A stretch of DNA of 64,000 nt from the NCBI GenBank assembly GCA_039822005.1, contig JBCBMZ010000001.1:248001-312000 (forward strand). The letters run 5' to 3'. The stretch comes from JBCBDX01 sp039822005 (GTDB lineage: Bacteria; Pseudomonadota; Alphaproteobacteria; Rhizobiales; Rhizobiaceae). Both the position numbers and the translations under genes were made by a program. The stretch's first letter is position 1. Every line of letters starts with the position of its first letter. A model generated the notes under the pieces. The model had not been told where the DNA came from. It saw only the letters and a list, made by a program, of their open reading frames with translations, and made no database searches. Positions 59,626-64,000 of the stretch are shown here, one piece after another.

Positions 59626-62187
59626 ATGAGCGACAGAACAACTGACGACAAAAAAGGTAGCCGCGGTACGCTCTCCTTTAATCGGGGAGACAAGGGCACT
59701 GTACGCCAGAAAATGGGTGGCGGGCGCACCAACACAGTTGTTGTTGAGACCAAGAAGCGCAAGTTCACAAAGCCGGGTGAAAAGCCAGCACCAGCGGCGC
59801 AACCATCTGCGCCCAACCCGCAGCAACAAGCAGCACCCGCCACGCCGTCGCCTACACCGGCGCCACGACCAGCTGAAACGCGCAAACCGGGTGGCAAGCC
59901 AACCCAAAGGCCAGCGCGCAACGACGCGGGACGAAATCTGTCGGCTGGTGAAATGGAAGCGCGCCGCCGCGCGCTTGAATCGGCACAGGCCAGAGCTAGC
60001 GAAGAAGAACAGCAGCGTCGTGCTGAAGCCAAGCGGCTTGAAGAAGAAGATCAACGTCGCGCCGAGGAAAAAGCCAAACGCGAAGAGGAAGACCGTCGCA
60101 AGGCTGCGATGGAAGCAGCTGAAAAAGAAGCGCAAGCAAAATCGGCTGAAGCACCACGCGCCCGTACGGCTGCCGCGGCAGCGCCGGCGCGTCCCGAAGA
60201 GGGTGAAAAACGCAGTAATCGCAGCACGGCCACGCCCAAACGCCCGGCGCGTGAGGAGGCACCAAAACCATCCAAAGGGCGCGACGACAATCGCCGCCGC
60301 GGCAAACTAACGCTCTCGACGGCCACCGGCGACGGCGAAGGACGTTCTCGTTCCATGGCGGCCATGAAGCGCCGTCAGGAGAAAATACGCCGCGCTCAAA
60401 TGGGCAAAACCGAACCGCGAGAGAAAGTGTCGCGTGAGGTTAAGCTGCCCGAGACGATTACGATACAGGAACTGGCCCAACGGATGACCGAACGCGCCGT
60501 GGACGTGGTCAAGTTCATGATGCAGCAGGGCCAGATGCTCAAACCCGGTGATTTGATTGATGCCGACACGGCGGAACTGATCGCTGAGGAATTCGGTCAC
60601 ACCGTAAAGCGCGTATCCGAGGCCGATGTGGAAGAAGGCCTCTTTGACATTGAAGACAACCCGGAAGATCTGAAAGGTCGCCCGCCGGTCGTGACCATCA
60701 TGGGGCACGTTGACCATGGTAAGACATCGCTCCTGGATGCGCTACGCAACGCCAATGTCGTGTCTGGTGAAGCAGGCGGCATCACGCAGCACATTGGTGC
60801 GTACCAGGTTGACAAGGACGGTGAGAAAATCACGTTCCTCGATACGCCGGGCCACGCCGCCTTTACGGCCATGCGTGCCCGTGGTGCACAAGCGACTGAT
60901 ATCGCGATCCTGGTCGTTGCAGCAGACGATTCCGTCATGCCGCAGACCATTGAGTCAATCGCCCACATCAAGGCCGCAGAGGTGCCGATGATTGTGGCGA
61001 TCAACAAGATCGACAAACCCGAAGCGGACCCCAGCAAGGTACGCACGGAACTGCTACAGCACGAAGTGTTCGTGGAATCCATGGGCGGCGAAACGCAGGA
61101 AGTGGAAGTGTCCGCGCTCAAAGGCACCAACCTCGACGGAGTGCTTGATGCGATCTTGCTGCAAGCCGAAGTGCTGGAACTGAAAGCTAACCCGGACCGG
61201 CAAGCCGAGGGCGTGGTCGTTGAAGCCAAGCTCGACAAGGGCCGTGGTTCTGTGGCCACAGTGCTGGTTCAGGCCGGGACGCTCAAAACCGGTGACATTG
61301 TCGTTGCTGGTGATGAGTGGGGCAAGGTGCGCGCGATCATCAATGACCGCGGCCAACAATTATCGGAAGCGGTGCCGTCGCTGCCGGTCGAGATACTGGG
61401 CCTCAACGGAACACCACAGGCTGGTGACAAGGTTGCTGTCGTCGAGAACGAAGCGCGTGCGCGCGAAATTTCCGAATATCGTCAGCGCTTGACCCGTGAG
61501 AAAGCGGTAGCGCGCCAAGCCGGCGCACGTGGCTCACTTGAGCAGATGATGGCTGCGGCTAAAGATGCGGAAGTCGCTGACTTTCCGCTTGTTATCAAGT
61601 CAGATGTGCAGGGTTCCGTGGAAGCCATCATTGGCGCACTCGATAAGATGAGCACGGATGAAGTGCGCGCACGCATCATTCACTCCGGTGCCGGCGGTGT
61701 GACAGAAACCGACGTGTCGTTGGCTGAATCAACCGGTGCGGCGATCATGGGCTTTAACGTGCGGGCCAACAAACAGGCGCGCGACGCGGCCGAAGCCGCA
61801 GGCATCGAAATCCGCTACTACAGCATCATCTACAATCTGCTCGACGATGTGAAAGCAGCAATGGAAGGTCTCTTGTCGCCCGAACGCCGCGAAACGTTCC
61901 TCGGCAATGCGGAGATCAAGGAAGTCTTCAACATTACCAAAGTCGGCAAAGTGGCCGGGTGTCAGGTTACCGAAGGCAAGGTCGAGCGTGGTGCGGGCGT
62001 ACGCCTGATACGCGACAGCGTCGTGATCCACGAAGGCAAGCTAAAGACCCTCAAGCGCTTCAAGGACGAAGTGGCCGAAGTGCCGGTTGGTCAGGAATGC
62101 GGTATGGCGTTCGAAAACTATGACGACATCCGCGCTGGCGATGTGATCGAATGCTTCCGCGTCGAAGAGGTCGCGCGCACGCTTTGA
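59626..62187 (+). CDS. infB: translation initiation factor IF-2
   Basis: An 853-residue GTPase. A long low-complexity N-terminus (about 1-270) is rich in Ala, Pro, Arg, Lys and Glu, with a charged helix near 110-185. The IF2_N module follows at about 285 (TIQELAQRMTERAVDVVKFMM-like). The G domain has GHVDHGKT (360-367), DTPGH and NKID. Domains II-IV complete the protein, and ECFRVEEVARTL is the typical end. IF-2 places fMet-tRNA on the 30S subunit. It ends overlapping the rbfA start. Confidence 0.97.
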   Translation: MSDRTTDDKKGSRGTLSFNRGDKGTVRQKMGGGRTNTVVVETKKRKFTKPGEKPAPAAQPSAPNPQQQAAPATPSPTPAPRPAETRKPGGKPTQRPARNDAGRNLSAGEMEARRRALESAQARASEEEQQRRAEAKRLEEEDQRRAEEKAKREEEDRRKAAMEAAEKEAQAKSAEAPRARTAAAAAPARPEEGEKRSNRSTATPKRPAREEAPKPSKGRDDNRRRGKLTLSTATGDGEGRSRSMAAMKRRQEKIRRAQMGKTEPREKVSREVKLPETITIQELAQRMTERAVDVVKFMMQQGQMLKPGDLIDADTAELIAEEFGHTVKRVSEADVEEGLFDIEDNPEDLKGRPPVVTIMGHVDHGKTSLLDALRNANVVSGEAGGITQHIGAYQVDKDGEKITFLDTPGHAAFTAMRARGAQATDIAILVVAADDSVMPQTIESIAHIKAAEVPMIVAINKIDKPEADPSKVRTELLQHEVFVESMGGETQEVEVSALKGTNLDGVLDAILLQAEVLELKANPDRQAEGVVVEAKLDKGRGSVATVLVQAGTLKTGDIVVAGDEWGKVRAIINDRGQQLSEAVPSLPVEILGLNGTPQAGDKVAVVENEARAREISEYRQRLTREKAVARQAGARGSLEQMMAAAKDAEVADFPLVIKSDVQGSVEAIIGALDKMSTDEVRARIIHSGAGGVTETDVSLAESTGAAIMGFNVRANKQARDAAEAAGIEIRYYSIIYNLLDDVKAAMEGLLSPERRETFLGNAEIKEVFNITKVGKVAGCQVTEGKVERGAGVRLIRDSVVIHEGKLKTLKRFKDEVAEVPVGQECGMAFENYDDIRAGDVIECFRVEEVARTL

Positions 62188-62576
62188 GCCTCGGTAACGA
62201 ACCTTCACAGCGTCAGCTCCGTGTCGGCGAAAATGTCCGTCACGCACTGACAAAGATCATTCAGCGCGGTGATGTGCAGGACCCGGATTTGGACGGCGTC
62301 GTGCTGTCCGTCACCGAGGTGCGCATGTCGCCAGACTTGAAGATCGGCACGGTCTATATTGCCGCATTTGGCCGCGACGACATGGCACCGATCATCAAGG
62401 CTCTTGCGCGCAATGCCAAATTCATCCGCGGTCGACTCACTCCGGAATTGCGGCAGATGAAATATATGCCGGACTTCAGGTTTCGCGCCGACGACAGCTT
62501 CGACAATTTCCAGAAAGTCGATGAATTGCTGAAATCCGACAAGGTCGTTCAGGATTTGAACGGTGATGAGGACTAG
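62184..62576 (+). CDS. rbfA: 30S ribosome-binding factor RbfA
   Basis: A 130-residue KH-like protein needed for 16S rRNA 5'-end maturation and cold growth. It has PSQRQLRVGENVRHALTKII near the N-terminus and LRQMKYMPDFRFRADDSFDN near the C-terminus. The start is TTG 62184, overlapping the infB stop (TTGA). An ATG at 62151 would add eleven unconserved residues inside infB. The next gene begins within its last codons. Confidence 0.92.
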   Translation: MSLGNEPSQRQLRVGENVRHALTKIIQRGDVQDPDLDGVVLSVTEVRMSPDLKIGTVYIAAFGRDDMAPIIKALARNAKFIRGRLTPELRQMKYMPDFRFRADDSFDNFQKVDELLKSDKVVQDLNGDED

Positions 62577-62871
62577 CCGTCAGGATCGGCAGGCTTTGAT
62601 GGAGAGAGGCTGCTGGCTTTGCGGCAGGCCGTTGGCTTCAAAAATCCAATGGCATCATTTTGTACCCAGAAGTCGGGGCGGGCGCGAAACGGTGCCAATC
62701 CATCCCATCTGCCACACAGCGCTGCATGTGAACTTCACCAACAAGCAACTGGAAGAAATGGGTGACGAAGTCGAAACTTTGCGGGCCAATTCGGAGATCG
62801 CCCGGTTTCTGAAATGGGTCGCCAACAAGAAACCGGATTTTCATGCACCCACGCGTCGTCGCAGGCATTGA
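62566..62871 (+). CDS. small HNH-type endonuclease domain protein
   Basis: A 101-residue protein. The zinc/HNH pattern is CWLCGRPL, then WHHFVPRSRGGRETVP and HPICHTALH, giving Cys-x2-Cys, a His-His dyad and a C-terminal Cys-His-x3-His. This is the compact HNH family found in many alphaproteobacteria. A basic tail (TRRRRH) could bind nucleic acid. The substrate is unknown. It overlaps the rbfA end by 11 bases; ATG 62599 is a shorter start. Standing between rbfA and truB, it interrupts a usually tight ribosome-maturation pair, so a role in RNA or DNA processing is open. Confidence 0.8.
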   Translation: MRTSRQDRQALMERGCWLCGRPLASKIQWHHFVPRSRGGRETVPIHPICHTALHVNFTNKQLEEMGDEVETLRANSEIARFLKWVANKKPDFHAPTRRRRH

Positions 62872-62944
62872 GTTTTGGGAAAAGCTTTGCCATCAGGCGC
62901 GACTTGGACAAGCAAAATCCCAACCACAACAAGCGAACAAGCAC

Positions 62945-63883
62945 ATGTCGCGTAATCGCGTAAAAAAAGGTCGTCCGGTTTCGGGCTGGTTGATCCTCGA
63001 CAAACCGCTGGAACTGGGTTCAACGCCAGCCGTTAGCCGTATCAAATGGCTGTTTGGCGCGCAAAAGGCTGGCCACGCGGGCACGCTCGATCCATTGGCC
63101 ACTGGCGTGCTGCCGATTGCTTTGGGGGAAGCAACAAAGACAGTGCCTTATATTGTCGACGGAACAAAAAGCTACCGCTTTACCGCCCATTGGGGTGTGC
63201 AAACGAATACCGATGATGCGGAAGGCGAAGCGACAGCGACCAGTGAAAAGCGCCCGGCCATCGCCGAAATTGAGGCGCTGTTGCCGTCCTTTACCGGGAT
63301 TGTCAGCCAAGTTCCACCTGCGTTTTCGGCCATCAAGATCAACGGGGAGCGTGCCTACAACAAGGCGCGCGATGGGGAAGACGTGCAACTGCAGGCGCGC
63401 GATATCGAAATCGATAGCCTTGTCGTCATCGAGCACTCTGGCGACCAAACAATATTTGAAGTGGAGTGCGGCAAAGGCACGTATGTGCGCGCCTTGGCGC
63501 GCGACATGGGCAAGCAAATTGGATGTTATGGGCATGTGACGAGTTTGCGCAGAACACTGGTTGATCCCTTTGAAGACGCTGATGCGGTTTCCATGGCGCA
63601 ACTCGATCAAATAGAAAAAGACCATGGAGACGATCGGGACGCCCGCTTTGCCGCGCTTGATGCTCTCCTCATTGAGGCAGGTGAGGCCATGGACGGCTTT
63701 CCGCGCATCGATGCTGATGATCATCAGGCTCAACGCATTCGATTGGGCAATCCCGCTTTTTTACGCGGACGCGATGCCCCCGTGGCAGGCGACGATGTGT
63801 GCGCGTTTCACAAAGGGCAATTGTTGGCGATCGGTGATATTGCTCAGGGTGCGTTCAAGCCGAAGCGCGTTTTTAACGGTTAG
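62945..63883 (+). CDS. truB: tRNA pseudouridine(55) synthase
   Basis: A 312-residue enzyme making pseudouridine 55 in tRNA T-loops. The N-terminus is GWLILDKPLELGSTPAVSRI. The catalytic Asp49 is in GHAGTLDPLATG. KSYRFTAHWGVQTNTDDAEG, PPAFSAIKINGERAY and GTYVRALARDMGKQIG complete the core. The C-terminal TruB_C domain is short. ATG 62945 is used; the open frame begins at 62843, inside the HNH gene, but that part is not conserved. rpsO, which commonly follows truB in bacteria, is not seen. Confidence 0.95.
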   Translation: MSRNRVKKGRPVSGWLILDKPLELGSTPAVSRIKWLFGAQKAGHAGTLDPLATGVLPIALGEATKTVPYIVDGTKSYRFTAHWGVQTNTDDAEGEATATSEKRPAIAEIEALLPSFTGIVSQVPPAFSAIKINGERAYNKARDGEDVQLQARDIEIDSLVVIEHSGDQTIFEVECGKGTYVRALARDMGKQIGCYGHVTSLRRTLVDPFEDADAVSMAQLDQIEKDHGDDRDARFAALDALLIEAGEAMDGFPRIDADDHQAQRIRLGNPAFLRGRDAPVAGDDVCAFHKGQLLAIGDIAQGAFKPKRVFNG

Positions 63884-63956
63884 AAGCGAAGGGCGACGTC
63901 ATCATTTGTTCCTGGTACTGACGTAGGCTTGTCGAAACACCAAAATGGAGGGTGTC

Positions 63957-64000
63957 ATGTTTGATCGCACACAGTTTTATACGGATGGCAAATGGGTGGA
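63957..64000 (+). CDS. probable aldehyde dehydrogenase, 5' fragment
   Basis: The last 44 bases open a frame at ATG 63957 with GGAGGGT 3 bases upstream. The 14 visible residues, MFDRTQFYTDGKWV, resemble the FYIDGxWV opening of NAD(P)-dependent aldehyde dehydrogenases. The gene continues beyond the window, so neither length nor active site can be checked. The 73-base gap after truB shows no terminator that I can recognise. Confidence 0.6.
   Translation, partial: MFDRTQFYTDGKWV

Overview
The window looks like chromosomal backbone of an alphaproteobacterium of the order Hyphomicrobiales (Rhizobiales). The reasons are gene content and order: mutS-glnD-murJ-trpS-usp-nfu on one strand with maeB divergent, lptC-lptA-lptB-rpoN-hpf-ptsN, tsaB-rimI-plsC-miaB-phoH-ybeY-corC-lnt-xre-metK-trmB, and rimP-nusA-ylxR-infB-rbfA-truB. 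An ActS/ActR (RegB/RegA) redox pair, MmcB and OlsB point the same way. The genus cannot be fixed by eye. I see no rRNA, tRNA, CRISPR array, insertion sequence, prophage or origin. Genes are tightly packed: no stretch above 300 bases lacks a gene, and many starts overlap the previous stop (ATGA, TGATG, TTGA, GTGA).

Layout. 1-2684: the end of a YnjBCD-type ABC importer. 2668-7109: HrpB helicase, then ActS and ActR. 7113-9641: MmcB, an L,D-transpeptidase lipoprotein, an Nfu-type Fe-S protein and a universal stress protein. 9697-18075: trpS, murJ, glnD, mutS (minus strand). 18075-23945: malic enzyme, an OlsB-like acyltransferase, a soluble hybrid histidine kinase and AcuI. 23999-28268: lspA, two RNA methyltransferases, a 31-residue membrane peptide, lapA, ihfB, sppA. 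28379-33259: LPS export genes, sigma-54, HPF, PtsN.

33269-46134 is the accessory part: a galactoside import and catabolism island. It holds an ABC importer (binding protein, two permeases, divergent MalK-type ATPase), an IclR regulator, cytoplasmic GH36 alpha- and GH42 beta-galactosidases, and most of the oxidative De Ley-Doudoroff route (SDR candidate galactose dehydrogenase, SMP-30 lactonase, DgoK, DgoA). Imported galactosides would be cut to galactose, oxidised to galactonolactone and galactonate, dehydrated to KDGal, phosphorylated and split to pyruvate and glyceraldehyde 3-phosphate. A galactonate dehydratase gene is the one step not seen here. A 17-bp palindrome centred between the divergent promoters is the likely IclR operator.

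46174-64000 returns to housekeeping: tRNA modification, ribosome and RNA maturation, lipoprotein acylation, SAM synthesis and the translation/transcription-factor operon, ending at the first codons of a probable aldehyde dehydrogenase.

I did not find a clearly new defence system or mobile system. The points most worth a second look are regulatory: an intrinsic terminator 22 nt upstream of rimP that may be an attenuator for rimP-nusA-infB, TTGAC inverted repeats shared by the xre and metK promoters, the symmetric IclR control region, a strong hairpin just before the hybrid kinase start, and the 31-codon membrane peptide.
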